Source of the DNA: Teichococcus wenyumeiae
GTDB lineage: Bacteria; Pseudomonadota; Alphaproteobacteria; Acetobacterales; Acetobacteraceae
DNA length: 64,000 nucleotides
NCBI RefSeq assembly: GCF_003696345.1
Contig: NZ_RFLX01000005.1
Coordinates: forward strand, 214,981 to 278,980
Direction: 5' to 3'
Part shown: positions 35,540 to 44,073 of the stretch, piece after piece
Numbering within the stretch: the stretch's first letter is position 1
Layout: every line of letters begins with the position of its first letter
Translations under genes and position numbers: made by a program
Notes under the pieces: generated by a model
Told to the model about the DNA's origin: nothing
The model's database searches: none
What the model saw: only the letters and a program-made list of their open reading frames with translations

Positions 35540-36007
35540 TCAGAACAGGAAGCCGATCCAGCGCCCGGCCAGCAGCGCGCCGGTCCAGGCCAGCAGCGAG
35601 ATCAGGGCCGGCAGGCGCAGACCCGCCCCGGCTTCATTGGTGCCGGCCAGGGCCCGCTTCCAGCCGGGGTTGAGGTGCAGCGCCAGCACATTCAGCAGGC
35701 CGAGGCCCACCAGCCCCAGCTTCAGCAAAAAGGCCGGGTTTTCAAGATAGGCCGCCGGCCGCGTACTGAAGAGCAGGAAACCCATGGCCGCCGCCAGGCC
35801 CAGCCCGCAGCCCGCCATGCGCCACAGCGGCGGCGCCAGCACCGCCAGCGGCGCCGCGCGGAACAGCCCCAGCATCCGCAGGTCCAGCGTGGCGATGCTG
35901 CCCAGCAGCAGCCCAATGCCCAGGATATGGGCCGCGTTCACCAGCGGATAGGCCAGCGCGGATTGCCGCAGCGCCACCGCCACCGGCCATTGCGCCAGCC
36001 ATTCCAC
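35540..36007 (-). CDS. Small integral membrane protein, DUF6644-like (155 aa)
   Basis: The start is a GTG at 36007; the ATG at 36002 is out of frame. The 155-residue protein has about four hydrophobic segments (LVNAAHILGIGLLLGSIATLDL, LWRMAGCGLGLAAAMGFLLF, FLLKLGLVGLGLLNVLALHL and LISLLAWTGALLAGRWIGF). The early HILG and IATLDLRMLG blocks suggest the DUF6644/DUF2214-type group. It follows the DUF6152-like gene by 12 bases, a pairing I would expect to be an operon. The biochemical function is unknown. Confidence 0.75.
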   Translation of the reverse strand: MEWLAQWPVAVALRQSALAYPLVNAAHILGIGLLLGSIATLDLRMLGLFRAAPLAVLAPPLWRMAGCGLGLAAAMGFLLFSTRPAAYLENPAFLLKLGLVGLGLLNVLALHLNPGWKRALAGTNEAGAGLRLPALISLLAWTGALLAGRWIGFLF

Positions 36008-36019
36008 CAGGGCGCGGGC

Positions 36020-36406
36020 TCAGCCCTGGATGCGGTCGGGGTAGATGTCGTAGCGGCGCTCACCCACCGTGATGCGCACGGCCTTCATCCGCTTCTCCCC
36101 GGCCTGGAGAGAGCGGTTGCCCAGCGCAACCACCGTGTCGCCGGGCTTGGCCGAGGCTTCGGTGAAGCCGGCGCGGGCGGTCTGGCCGGGATTGCCCAGC
36201 TCGACGATCCAGAGCCCGTCCCGCGCCGTTTCCACCCGCAGCGTTGGGTGCGGCTGGCCGATATAGATCTCGCGGATGGTGCCGCGCAGCTCGTGCTGCT
36301 CGCCCTCTGCCCAGGACCAGCCGTGATGCGCGCCGGCGCCGGTCGCCCCCAGCGCCGCGACAACCAGGCCGGCGCCGAGGCGCCGTCCGAACCGGTGCAG
36401 AGCCAT
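36020..36406 (-). CDS. Periplasmic DUF6152-like protein
   Basis: This 128-residue protein has a signal peptide (MALHRFGRRLGAGLVVAALG, then ATGAGA) and a mature start at HHGWSWAEGEQHELRGTI, the characteristic His-His-Gly-Trp opening of this family. The rest is beta-rich and resembles an OB-like fold (GTIREIYIGQPHPTLRVET). The start at 36406 follows GGAGG on the minus strand. The paired His after the signal site could bind a metal; that is inference. It is cotranscribed with the small membrane protein at 35540. Confidence 0.8.
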   Translation of the reverse strand: MALHRFGRRLGAGLVVAALGATGAGAHHGWSWAEGEQHELRGTIREIYIGQPHPTLRVETARDGLWIVELGNPGQTARAGFTEASAKPGDTVVALGNRSLQAGEKRMKAVRITVGERRYDIYPDRIQG

Positions 36407-36480
36407 GATCCTGCCTCCTGCCTGATCGGTGGATAACAGGCATGTAGGCGTGGCGCCGCTGGAATCGATGCGCCGCCGCG

Positions 36481-36993
36481 TCACGCCTTCGCGGGCTCGG
36501 CTGCCCCGAAGGCTTGGCGCAGGGGGGCGATATCCAGCTTCACCATGCCCATCATGGCCTGCATGGCGCGGCCGGCGGCGGCGGTATCGGCATCGCCCAG
36601 CATCTCGATCAGCGGTTGCGGCACCACCTGCCAGGACAGGCCGTAGCGGTCCGTCAGCCAGCCGCAGCGATCAGGTTTGCCGCCTTCCAGCAGCCGGTGC
36701 CAGAAATGGTCCAGCTCCTCCTGGCCGGCGCAGCGCACGGCCAGGGAGATGGCGGGGGTGAAGCGGTGGTGCGGGCCGCCGTTCAGGCCCAGCAGGCTCT
36801 GCCCATCCAGCGTGAAAGGCACCACCAGCGGGCGCCCGGCCGGGTCCGGCCCGGCCTCGCCCACGCGCAGCATCGGCCCGATGCCGGCCTCGCGCCCGGC
36901 GGCGCGGAAGACCGAGACATAGAATTCCGCCGCCTCCTCCGCCTGCCCATCGAACCAGAGGCAGGTGGTGAGGCTGGAGAGGGTGCAGGACAT
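36481..36993 (-). CDS. VOC/PhnB-type glyoxalase-fold protein
   Basis: This 170-residue PhnB-like protein of the vicinal oxygen chelate superfamily begins SLTTCLWFDGQAEEAAEFYVSVF and has FTPAISLAVRCAGQEELDHFW and DRYGLSWQVVPQPLIEML, as in '3-demethylubiquinone-9 3-methyltransferase' domain proteins. Despite that historical name, no SAM-binding motif is present. It lies four bases after the other VOC gene, so they are probably co-expressed under the divergent HxlR regulator. Substrate unknown. Confidence 0.88.
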   Translation of the reverse strand: MSCTLSSLTTCLWFDGQAEEAAEFYVSVFRAAGREAGIGPMLRVGEAGPDPAGRPLVVPFTLDGQSLLGLNGGPHHRFTPAISLAVRCAGQEELDHFWHRLLEGGKPDRCGWLTDRYGLSWQVVPQPLIEMLGDADTAAAGRAMQAMMGMVKLDIAPLRQAFGAAEPAKA

Positions 36994-36997
36994 GGCT

Positions 36998-37426
36998 TCA
37001 GCCCCCCGCCGGTGCCTTGGCGGCCTCGAAGGCGGCCACGTCCATCCACATCACCTCCCAGATATGGCCGTCCGGGTCCTCGAAGCTGCGGCCATACATG
37101 AAGCCGTAGTCCTGGCGCGGGCCGGGGTCGGCGCTGCCGCCGGCGCCGGTGGCCTGCTCCACCATGCCGTCCACCGCCTCCCGGCTCTCGGCGGAGAGGG
37201 CGAGCAGCACCTCGGTGCCGGCGCGGGCATCGGCGATGGGCCTCGGCGTGAACTGGCGGAACTTCGGGTGGGTCAGCAGCATGACGTGGATGGCGTCGGA
37301 GAAGGTCATGCAGGCGGCGGTGTCGTCGCTGAAGCGCGCATCCTTCACCGCGCCGATGGCCGCGTAGAAAGCCATGGACTTCGACAGGTCGCTGACAGGC
37401 AGGTTCACGAAGATCATCCGGGCCAT
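36998..37426 (-). CDS. VOC-family protein, glyoxalase/bleomycin-resistance type
   Basis: This 142-residue protein begins MARMIFVNLPVSDLSKSMAFYAAIGA and has SFEDPDGHIWEVMWMD near the end, matching the glyoxalase/dioxygenase-like fold, in particular the 'VOC family lactoylglutathione lyase-like' group. The start at 37426 follows GGAGGAAACC. It is the first gene of a two-gene leftward unit and is divergent from the HxlR gene across 65 bases that hold an operator-like repeat. Substrate unknown. Confidence 0.88.
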   Translation of the reverse strand: MARMIFVNLPVSDLSKSMAFYAAIGAVKDARFSDDTAACMTFSDAIHVMLLTHPKFRQFTPRPIADARAGTEVLLALSAESREAVDGMVEQATGAGGSADPGPRQDYGFMYGRSFEDPDGHIWEVMWMDVAAFEAAKAPAGG

Positions 37427-37475
37427 GGTTTCCTCCTTCTGGGGTTCTTGGCGTTGCCGATCAGGCCGCGATTCG

Positions 37476-37516
37476 GTTATTAAAAGCAACCATGAAGTTA
37501 TCAAAAGTTACTAAAG
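37476..37516. promoter_or_regulatory. Direct-repeat operator candidate for HxlR regulator
   Basis: Three direct copies of a GTTAYYAAAAG-like motif occur at 37476-37486 (GTTATTAAAAG), 37497-37507 (GTTATCAAAAG) and 37507-37516 (GTTACTAAAG). The first two are 21 bases apart and the next ten bases on, so all lie on the same helical face. The patch is markedly A/T-rich against the surrounding GC-rich sequence. The first copy lies upstream of the regulator start and the others in its first codons, in a divergent promoter region, which fits autorepression plus control of the VOC genes. Confidence 0.5.
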
Positions 37517-38202
37517 AAGCCGGGAGCCCGCAGCGACGCTGGTACGAGGATGCCTGCGCCGCCGCCCATGCCCTGGACCTGGTGGGGGAGCGCTGGGCGC
37601 TGCTGGTGATGCGGGAGCTGATGTTCGGTCCCCGCCGCTTCAGCGAATTGCGCGCCAACCTGCCCGGCATCAGCGCCAATGTGCTGACCCAGCGGCTGGA
37701 AGGGCTGGAAGCGGCCGGCATCCTGGAGCGCCGCCGCCTGCCGCCGCCCGCCAATGCCCAGGTCTATGCCCTGACCCCCTGGGGGCTGGAGAGCGAGCCG
37801 GTCTTCCAGGCCCTGGGCCGCTGGGCCGCGCGCTCCCCCTTCCATGACCCGACGCTGCCCTTCAGCGCCGCTTCCCTGCTGCTGTCGCTCCGCACCATGC
37901 TGGACCCGGCACGGGCGGCGGGCATCGAGGCGCGGATCGGCCTGCGGCTGGAGGGACAGGATTACCTGGCGCGGCTCTCCGGCGGCGCCATCGCCATCGC
38001 CGCCGGCCCGGCCGAAGGCGCGGACCTGCTGCTGGAAGGCACGCCGCGCGCCATGGCCGCCGCCATCTATGGCGGCCAGCCCTGGGCGGGGCTGGAAGCC
38101 GCCGGCGCGCTGCGCATCACCGGCGACCGCGCCCTGGCCGACCGGCTGCCAAGCCTCTTTCCCCTGCCGCCCAAGGCGCCGCCGCCCGCCACCGCCGATT
38201 GA
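37492..38202 (+). CDS. HxlR-type regulator fused to an SCP2-like domain
   Basis: This 236-residue protein has an HxlR winged helix domain (about 22-105; LVGERWALLVMRELMFGPRRFSELRANLPGISANVLTQRL) and a C-terminal SCP2/sterol-carrier-like domain (about 120-225; RLEGQDYLARLSGGAIAIAAG and GALRITGDRALADRLPSLFPLP). The second domain may bind a hydrophobic or other small ligand. The gene is divergent from two VOC genes, so it probably regulates them and itself. HxlR proteins often respond to electrophiles or thiol stress, but no conserved Cys sensor was identified with confidence. Confidence 0.87.
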   Translation: MKLSKVTKEAGSPQRRWYEDACAAAHALDLVGERWALLVMRELMFGPRRFSELRANLPGISANVLTQRLEGLEAAGILERRRLPPPANAQVYALTPWGLESEPVFQALGRWAARSPFHDPTLPFSAASLLLSLRTMLDPARAAGIEARIGLRLEGQDYLARLSGGAIAIAAGPAEGADLLLEGTPRAMAAAIYGGQPWAGLEAAGALRITGDRALADRLPSLFPLPPKAPPPATAD

Positions 38203-38337
38203 CAAGCTGCCGCTGCGGCGGCCACAGCCCGGTATGAGGGCCCGCCGCGCCGCCGGGCCCTTGTTTCTGTCCCGCCACTGGTCTCAATCAGGGCGCATAA
38301 CCTTCCCGCCGGGGAGGGAACTGGGAGCAAACAACAC

Positions 38338-39297
38338 ATGCACCGCCGCACCCTTCTGGCTTCCGGCCTGGCCGCCGGGCTGGCCCTGCCCGGCCTGGCC
38401 CGCGCCCAGAACACGCCCCTGAAGCTGATCGTGCCCGCCCCGCCCGGCGGCCCCACCGACATCCTGGCCCGCGCCCTGGCCGACAAGGCCCAGGTCTCGC
38501 TGGACCGCCCGGTGGTGGTGGACAACCGCGCCGGCGCCGGCGGCATCATCGGCACCGAGGCCGCCGCGCGATCCGCCCCCGACGGCAATACGCTGGTGCT
38601 GGGCCACAACCAGACCCATGCCAGCAACCAGTCGATGATGCAGCGCCTGCCCTACCACGTCACCGACAGCTTCGCGCCCGTGGCCAAGCTGGCCACGGTG
38701 CACCACGCGCTGGTGGTGCCGGCCAATGCGCCGGACAAGACGCTGGCGGACCTGATCGCGCGTGGCAAGAAGGAGCGGCTGACCTATGCCTCCTCCCAGG
38801 CCGGCTCCGCCAGCCACGTGATTTCCGAGACGCTCTCGCGGCGGGAGAAGCTGGACGCCACCCATGTGCCCTATCGCGGCGCCGCCCCGGCGGCGACGGA
38901 CACGGTGGCGGGCATCGTGAATTTCTACGTGGCCACCTTCCCTTCCGTGGCGCCGCTGGTGCGCGAGGGCCGGCTGCGCGCGCTGGAGGTCGGCGCCCCC
39001 GCCCGGCTGAAGGACTTCCCGGAGATCCCGACCGCCGCCGAGGCCGGCGCGCCCTACCTGGCGGTGGATGCCTGGTTCGGCCTTTTCGCCCCCGCCGGCA
39101 CGGATGCGGCGACGGTGAAGCGCATCGCCGATGCCATGCTGGCCGCCCTGGGCGAGGCCGATGTGGCCGCCCGCCTCGCCGGCGCCGGCTTCACGCCGGA
39201 CCCGCTGCCGCCCGCCGAATTCGCCGCCTTCCAGCGCGCCGAGGTGGAGCGCTGGGCGGAGATGGTGCGGCTGACCGGCGTGACGATGGAAGGCTGA
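38338..39297 (+). CDS. Tripartite tricarboxylate transporter (Bug) substrate-binding protein
   Basis: This 319-residue periplasmic protein has a Tat-like signal (MHRRTLLASGLAAGLALPGL) and cleavage near ARAQ. The Bug core is seen in LKLIVPAPPGGPTDILARAL, VVVDNRAGAGGIIGTEAAA and the late AGTDAATVKRIADAMLAALG. Such proteins bind carboxylates or other small anions. No TctA or TctB membrane subunits are adjacent, so it is an orphan receptor, which is common in this group. The start has a GGGAG site. Confidence 0.92.
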   Translation: MHRRTLLASGLAAGLALPGLARAQNTPLKLIVPAPPGGPTDILARALADKAQVSLDRPVVVDNRAGAGGIIGTEAAARSAPDGNTLVLGHNQTHASNQSMMQRLPYHVTDSFAPVAKLATVHHALVVPANAPDKTLADLIARGKKERLTYASSQAGSASHVISETLSRREKLDATHVPYRGAAPAATDTVAGIVNFYVATFPSVAPLVREGRLRALEVGAPARLKDFPEIPTAAEAGAPYLAVDAWFGLFAPAGTDAATVKRIADAMLAALGEADVAARLAGAGFTPDPLPPAEFAAFQRAEVERWAEMVRLTGVTMEG

Positions 39298-39303
39298 GCA
39301 GGC

Positions 39304-39546
39304 TCAGAAAGCCGTCTCGACCAGGGAACTGCTTTCCACCGGCAGGCACAGCAGCCGGGCGCCGGATGGCGCGGTAAGGGCCGCCGCCGCCTGCTCGCAG
39401 CTGGCCGCATCGGGATAGGTGCGGAAGGCGCGGGACAGGGAGGGTGGCGGCGGCGCCGTCGCGGCGGGTGCCGCCGGCAGCGTGGCGGGCGCGGCCGCGA
39501 GGCCGGCTGCCGTGGCCAGCACAAGGATGAATTCGGTCACGGGCAT
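39304..39546 (-). CDS. Small exported protein, unknown (80 aa)
   Basis: The ATG at 39546 follows AAAGGA on the minus strand. The 80-residue product has a hydrophobic N-terminus (MPVTEFILVLATAAGLAAAP), then an Ala/Pro-rich linker and a short mature part with two Cys (C50 and C67) that could pair. It converges with the Bug gene with a six-base gap. No family was recognised. A periplasmic location is inferred from the signal-like N-terminus. Confidence 0.55.
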   Translation of the reverse strand: MPVTEFILVLATAAGLAAAPATLPAAPAATAPPPPSLSRAFRTYPDAASCEQAAAALTAPSGARLLCLPVESSSLVETAF

Positions 39547-39719
39547 GGTCCTTTCCGCCAGATCGGAAGGGGCCATCGGGCGCCTGCCCGCCGCGCCACG
39601 CCACGGAAATGGCTGGATTCTCCAGGCCAGGATCAACAAGGCGCGCCGGGCCGCCGCCGCGCATCCCTCCGCCGCTCCGGCGCATTACGGAGGCAGAACC
39701 ATGCGATGGGGCGGAGCCC

Positions 39720-40637
39720 ATGCAGGCGCCCGTGCGGGACCTCCCGGAAAAATTGCGGGCGACGCTGATCCTTCTGGGCCTGGGCGGCCAGAAGGAGCTT
39801 TGCGCGGCCTTCCGGCGCATCAACCCGGCCACCGGTTTCGACCTGGACCGCTCCTACAAGTGGATGCAGGGGCGCACGCTGCCGCGCTCCCCACGTGTCT
39901 ATGAGGACTGGGCGCTGGTGCTGGGGCTGGAGCGGCCGGGGAGCTGGCTGGCCGCCTGCAGCCTGGAGGAATTCCTGGACGCCGCCGCCGCCCGCCACCC
40001 CGCCGCCACCGCCGCGCTGGAGCGTGCCTCCACCCCGCAGGCCCAGCCTTTGCCGGAAGCCTATCTGCTGGGCCATTACGCCAGCTATTCCCATGCGCAG
40101 TCGCCCTATTACCGGGGCCGGCTGATCCGCGGCTCCCTGGTGGTCGAGCCCGCGGCGCGGCGGGCGGAAGGGCTGGTGGCCACCTATGCGCAATCGCTGG
40201 TAGTGGGGGCCGTCTTCGCCACCGGCCCGGTGCTGAGCCTCGGCGGCAGCCTGTGCCTGGACCTGCGGATGACCAGCGCCGGCGTGGCGCCGGTGTTTCT
40301 CAGCCTCTTCCACCCCACGCCGCCGGGCAGCGCCCTGGCGGGGATGATGTGCCCCACCACGGCCATCGACCCGGCCGGGCAGCCGCCCTACGCCACCCGC
40401 ATCGTGCTGCTGCGCCTCCGCCCGGGCCAGCGGCCGGAGGCCAGCAACCGCTATCTGGAGGCCGGCGCCGCCAGCCTGCCGGAGGACTTGGCGCAATTCG
40501 GCCTGCCGGGGGCGGAGCTGGCGCCGCTGCTGCGGGAATGCCTGGAAGGCAGCCCGGGCGCGCCGGGCTCGGATCACATGCCGGCCGCCGCCTATACCGC
40601 CCTGGTGGCGGCCTGCGACCGGCGCTGGCTGCCCTGA
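39720..40637 (+). CDS. Unrecognised 305-aa protein with possible N-terminal helix-turn-helix
   Basis: The start at 39720 (MQAPVRDLPEKLRATLILLG) follows GCGGAG by three bases; longer in-frame starts exist but lie in sequence without coding character. Residues about 10-75 (LGGQKELCAAFRRINPATGF, then SYKWMQGRTLPRSP) resemble a XRE-like helix-turn-helix. The remainder is alpha/beta with VEPAARRAEGLVATYAQSLV and SLGGSLCLDLRM. No membrane segments. A regulatory role is a guess from the N-terminus only. Confidence 0.7.
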   Translation: MQAPVRDLPEKLRATLILLGLGGQKELCAAFRRINPATGFDLDRSYKWMQGRTLPRSPRVYEDWALVLGLERPGSWLAACSLEEFLDAAAARHPAATAALERASTPQAQPLPEAYLLGHYASYSHAQSPYYRGRLIRGSLVVEPAARRAEGLVATYAQSLVVGAVFATGPVLSLGGSLCLDLRMTSAGVAPVFLSLFHPTPPGSALAGMMCPTTAIDPAGQPPYATRIVLLRLRPGQRPEASNRYLEAGAASLPEDLAQFGLPGAELAPLLRECLEGSPGAPGSDHMPAAAYTALVAACDRRWLP

Positions 40638-40646
40638 CCGGCGGCT

Positions 40647-41540
40647 TCAGCCGGGGGCGGGCAGTTCCACGCTCAGCACGCTGCCGCTGTCGGCTTCCGT
40701 CACCAGCAGCGTGACGCCGTCCGGCGCCATGCAGAGCCCGGTGGGGGAACGGCCGAAGGCGCGGCAGTCGATGGCCAGCACCGGCACGCCGAAGGCATCC
40801 AGGCCCCAGATCATGCCGTGCCCCGGCTGCGCCACGAAAAGCCGGTCATGCGCATCCACCGCCAGCCCGGCGGGACCGGCGATGCCGCCGGGGGCGCGGA
40901 AGAACAGGCCGGTCATGCCGGCCGGCGCATTCTCATCCAGCGCGAAGCGCCAGACCTCGGCGGAGCCCGCCACCGCCAGAAAGGCATGCCGGCCACCACG
41001 GCCGAGGGCGATGCCGCGCGGGCCGGGGATGCGGCCCATCAGCCGGTCCAGCCGCCCGTCGGGCCAGAAGCGCCAGAGGCAGCCACCCGCGTCCTGCAAG
41101 CCGCTGCGGCCGGAGTCGCTCAGCAGCACCTGCCCGCCGGGGCCGGTGGCCACGGCGCCAAGTCCCTTGAAGCCTTCGCCACCGGCCGTTTCCAGCAGAG
41201 GGGCGATGGCGCCGGTGGCGGCATCCAGGCTCATCAGCCCGTGGCGGCGGTCGGCCAGCAGCAGGCTGTCGGCGGGGCCGGTGGCGAGGCCGGCGGGCCA
41301 GCCCTCGTATTCCGTCACCACCGGCCACTGGGTGGGCGTGACGCGGAAGACGCGGCCGAAGGCGGTATCCACCGCATGCAGGTTGCCGGCGGCGTCGAAG
41401 CAGGGCGCGTCCAGCGCGCTGTCGACCTCCCGCCCGCCGAGATGGGCATCGGCCCAGGCGGTGCGGCGGGGGCTGCGGTGGCGGTCCGGCAGGCGGGAGA
41501 GCAGGCGGGGCGAAAGCTCGCGGGGGGCAGGGAAGCTCAT
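40647..41540 (-). CDS. SMP-30/NHL-type beta-propeller protein
   Basis: This 297-residue soluble protein has repeated beta-propeller blades: FDAAGNLHAVDTAFGRVFRV, ATGPADSLLLADRRHGLMSL, ATGPGGQVLLSDSGRSGL, VDAHDRLFVAQPGHGMIWGL and APDGVTLLVTEADSGSVLSV. These resemble SMP-30/gluconolactonase or NHL-repeat proteins, but the metal-binding residues of a lactonase were not assigned. There is no signal peptide. It is divergent from the molybdenum hydroxylase gene and could belong to the same pathway, though that is inference. Confidence 0.82.
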   Translation of the reverse strand: MSFPAPRELSPRLLSRLPDRHRSPRRTAWADAHLGGREVDSALDAPCFDAAGNLHAVDTAFGRVFRVTPTQWPVVTEYEGWPAGLATGPADSLLLADRRHGLMSLDAATGAIAPLLETAGGEGFKGLGAVATGPGGQVLLSDSGRSGLQDAGGCLWRFWPDGRLDRLMGRIPGPRGIALGRGGRHAFLAVAGSAEVWRFALDENAPAGMTGLFFRAPGGIAGPAGLAVDAHDRLFVAQPGHGMIWGLDAFGVPVLAIDCRAFGRSPTGLCMAPDGVTLLVTEADSGSVLSVELPAPG

Positions 41541-41666
41541 GGCGGCGGAAGTGCGCCCGGGGCGGCGGCGCCGCAAGTCCCGCCCGGTCTTGATCGCGAC
41601 CCCCCTTCCCTTTTGCCGCCGCCTCGTCCGATGATGCTGGCCGAGAAGAAATGCGGGAGCATGTCC

Positions 41667-43985
41667 ATGGCGAAGTTCGGCCTCAGCCAATCCGTGCGGC
41701 GCGTCGAGGACCCCAGGCTGCTGAAGGGGAACGGCCGCTATACCGACGACATCTCGGTGCCCGGGCAGTTGCACGGCTACCTGCTGCGCAGCCCGCATGC
41801 CCATGCACGGATCGTCTCGATCGACACCAGCGCCGCCCTCGCCATCCCTGGCGTGCATGCGGTGCTGACGGGGCAGGACTGGCTGGCCGATGGGCTGGGG
41901 GAGATCCCCTGCGCCGTGCCGCTGAAGAACCGCGACGGCAGCCTGCGCGCCAATACCCCGCGCTACGGCCTGGCGGTGGAGCGGGTGCGGCATGTGGGCG
42001 ACCCGGTGGCCTTCATTGTCGCCGACACCGTGCAGCTGGCGCGTGACGCGGCCGAGGCGGTGATGGTGGATTACGACATCCTGCCTTCCGCCACCGACCT
42101 CGCCACCGCCACGAAGGCCGGGCAGCCGCAGGTCTGGGACAGCGCCTCCAACAATGTCTGCTTCGACTGGGCGGTGGGCGACCAGGCCAGGACCGAGGCG
42201 CTCTTCGCCAGCGCCGCGCATGTCACCAAGCTGACGGTGGTGAACAACCGCATCGTCGTGAACAGCATGGAAGGCCGTGCCGCCCTGGCGGAATACGATC
42301 CCGCCACCAGCCGCTTCACGCTGCATGCCGGCACCCAGGGCTCCTGGCTGATCAAGGACCTGCTGGGCAAGTCGGTCTTCCACCTGCCGCCGGAGAATTT
42401 CCGCGTCGTCACCCCCGATGTGGGCGGCGGCTTCGGCATGAAGATCTTCCTCTACGCCGAATATGCGCTCTGCTGCTGGGCGGCGCGCCGCCTGTCCCGC
42501 CCGGTGAAATGGGCCTCGGAGCGGATGGAGGCCTTCCAGTCCGACACCCAGGGTCGCGCCAACCTGACGGAAGGCGAGCTGGCGCTGGACAAGGACGGCA
42601 AGTTCCTGGCGCTGCGCACCCGCAACTACGCCGACATGGGCGCCTATCTCTCCACCTTCGCGCCCTTCATCCCCTGCGGCGCGGGCACCAAGGTGCTGGC
42701 CAGCGTCTATGGCTTCGAGGCCATCTACGCCAATGTGCTGGGCGTGGTGACCAATACCGTGCCAGTGGATGCCTATCGCGGCGCCGGTCGGCCGGAAAGC
42801 AACTACCTGGTGGAGCGGCTGATCGATTCGGCGGCGCGCGAGCTGGGCATCGACCGCATCGAGCTGCGCCGCCGCAACATGGTGCCGCAGAGCGCCATGC
42901 CGCATACCACCCCGGTCGGCCAGAACTACGATTCGGGCGACTTCAGCCAGGTGCTGGACAAGGCCATGGCCAAGTCCGACTGGGCCGGCTTCGCGGCGCG
43001 CCGCGCGGCCTCCGCCGCCAAGGGGCTGCGGCGCGGCATCGGCATGGCCTATTACCTGGAAGCCACCGGCGGCGACCCCAGCGAGCGCGCCGAATTCCGC
43101 TTCGCCGAGGACGGCTATGTCGATGTGCTGGTGGGCACGCAATCCACCGGCCAGGGGCATGAGACGGCCTATGCCATGCTGACGCACCACCAGCTTGGCA
43201 TCCCCATGGACAAGATCCGCATCCTGCAGGGCGATTCGGATGCCGCGCCCTCCGGCGGCGGCACCGGCGGCGCGCGCAGCTTGTATTCCGAGGGCACGGC
43301 GCTGCTCGCCACCGCCGCCACCGTGATCGAGAAGGGCAAGCAGGCGGCCGGCGAGGTGCTGGAAGCGGCCGCCGCCGATATCGAGTTCGAGGGCGGGCGC
43401 TTCGGCATCGCCGGCACCGACCGCGGCATCGGCATCCTGGAGCTGGCGGCGACGCAGCGCGCCCGCGCCGTGCGCGGCGAGAGCGCCACCACGCTGGATG
43501 CCGCCGAGGTGGCCGCCGTGCCGCATGGCACCTACCCCAACGGCTGCCACATCGCCGAGGTCGAGGTGGACCCGGAGACCGGCCATATCGCCATCGACCG
43601 CTACATCGTGGTGGATGACGTGGGCCATGCCATCAACCCGCTGATCGTGCGCGGGCAGGTGCATGGCGGCGTGGTGCAGGGCATCGGCCAGGCGTTCATG
43701 GAGCGCACCGTCTATGACCCCGAGACCGGCCAGCTCGTCTCCGCCAGCCTCAACGACTATGCGCTGCCGCGCGCGGCGGATGTGCCCTCCATCGAAGTGG
43801 AGCTGGTGGAAATCCCCTGCGAGACCAACCCGCTGGGCGTGAAGGGCGCGGGCGAGGCCGGCGCCGTGGGTTCGCCTCCGGCGGTGATGAACGCGCTGGT
43901 GGATGCGCTTTCGGTCGATGGCATCACCCATCTGGACATGCCGGCGACGCCGGAAGTGGTCTGGAAGGCGCTGCACGCCGCCTGA
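41667..43985 (+). CDS. Xanthine dehydrogenase/CoxL-family molybdopterin-binding large subunit (form II type)
   Basis: This 772-residue protein has the aldehyde oxidase a/b hammerhead N-terminus (VRRVEDPRLLKGNGRYTDDI) and molybdopterin-binding segments (PDVGGGFGMKIFLYAEYAL, TGQGHETAYAMLT, VKGAGEAGAVGSPPAVMNAL). The active-site loop reads AYRGAGR (369-375), as in form II CoxL-like enzymes, not the AYxCSFR of true CO dehydrogenase; the catalytic Glu is E730. ATG 41667 is favoured by GGGAG seven bases upstream. No FAD or 2Fe-2S subunit gene is adjacent, so its partners must be elsewhere. Substrate unknown. Confidence 0.92.
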   Translation: MAKFGLSQSVRRVEDPRLLKGNGRYTDDISVPGQLHGYLLRSPHAHARIVSIDTSAALAIPGVHAVLTGQDWLADGLGEIPCAVPLKNRDGSLRANTPRYGLAVERVRHVGDPVAFIVADTVQLARDAAEAVMVDYDILPSATDLATATKAGQPQVWDSASNNVCFDWAVGDQARTEALFASAAHVTKLTVVNNRIVVNSMEGRAALAEYDPATSRFTLHAGTQGSWLIKDLLGKSVFHLPPENFRVVTPDVGGGFGMKIFLYAEYALCCWAARRLSRPVKWASERMEAFQSDTQGRANLTEGELALDKDGKFLALRTRNYADMGAYLSTFAPFIPCGAGTKVLASVYGFEAIYANVLGVVTNTVPVDAYRGAGRPESNYLVERLIDSAARELGIDRIELRRRNMVPQSAMPHTTPVGQNYDSGDFSQVLDKAMAKSDWAGFAARRAASAAKGLRRGIGMAYYLEATGGDPSERAEFRFAEDGYVDVLVGTQSTGQGHETAYAMLTHHQLGIPMDKIRILQGDSDAAPSGGGTGGARSLYSEGTALLATAATVIEKGKQAAGEVLEAAAADIEFEGGRFGIAGTDRGIGILELAATQRARAVRGESATTLDAAEVAAVPHGTYPNGCHIAEVEVDPETGHIAIDRYIVVDDVGHAINPLIVRGQVHGGVVQGIGQAFMERTVYDPETGQLVSASLNDYALPRAADVPSIEVELVEIPCETNPLGVKGAGEAGAVGSPPAVMNALVDALSVDGITHLDMPATPEVVWKALHAA

Positions 43986-43996
43986 AGCCGGAATGA

Positions 43997-44019
43997 CCGG
44001 GGGCGCGGTGCGCCCCCGG
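43997..44019. terminator. Strong hairpin after the molybdenum hydroxylase gene
   Basis: A perfect 10-base stem CCGGGGGCGC/GCGCCCCCGG with a three-base GGT centre starts 12 bases after the stop. It is a good terminator candidate for a high-GC genome, without a T tract. Confidence 0.5.
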
Positions 44020-44073
44020 CACCGTTACACGCCCTGACATGACGGCGGGGCGAACGGCGCCTAGTCTGGCGCC

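Noticed and set aside
40647..43976. A long minus-strand open frame spanning the beta-propeller gene and the molybdenum hydroxylase gene.
   Set aside because: Only the segment 40647-41540 has family-like sequence. The rest is the opposite-strand shadow of the well-supported hydroxylase gene.
41667..43985. Annotation as carbon monoxide dehydrogenase large subunit.
   Set aside because: The active-site loop is AYRGAGR (form II), not the AYxCSFR of proven CO dehydrogenases, so CO oxidation is not supported.
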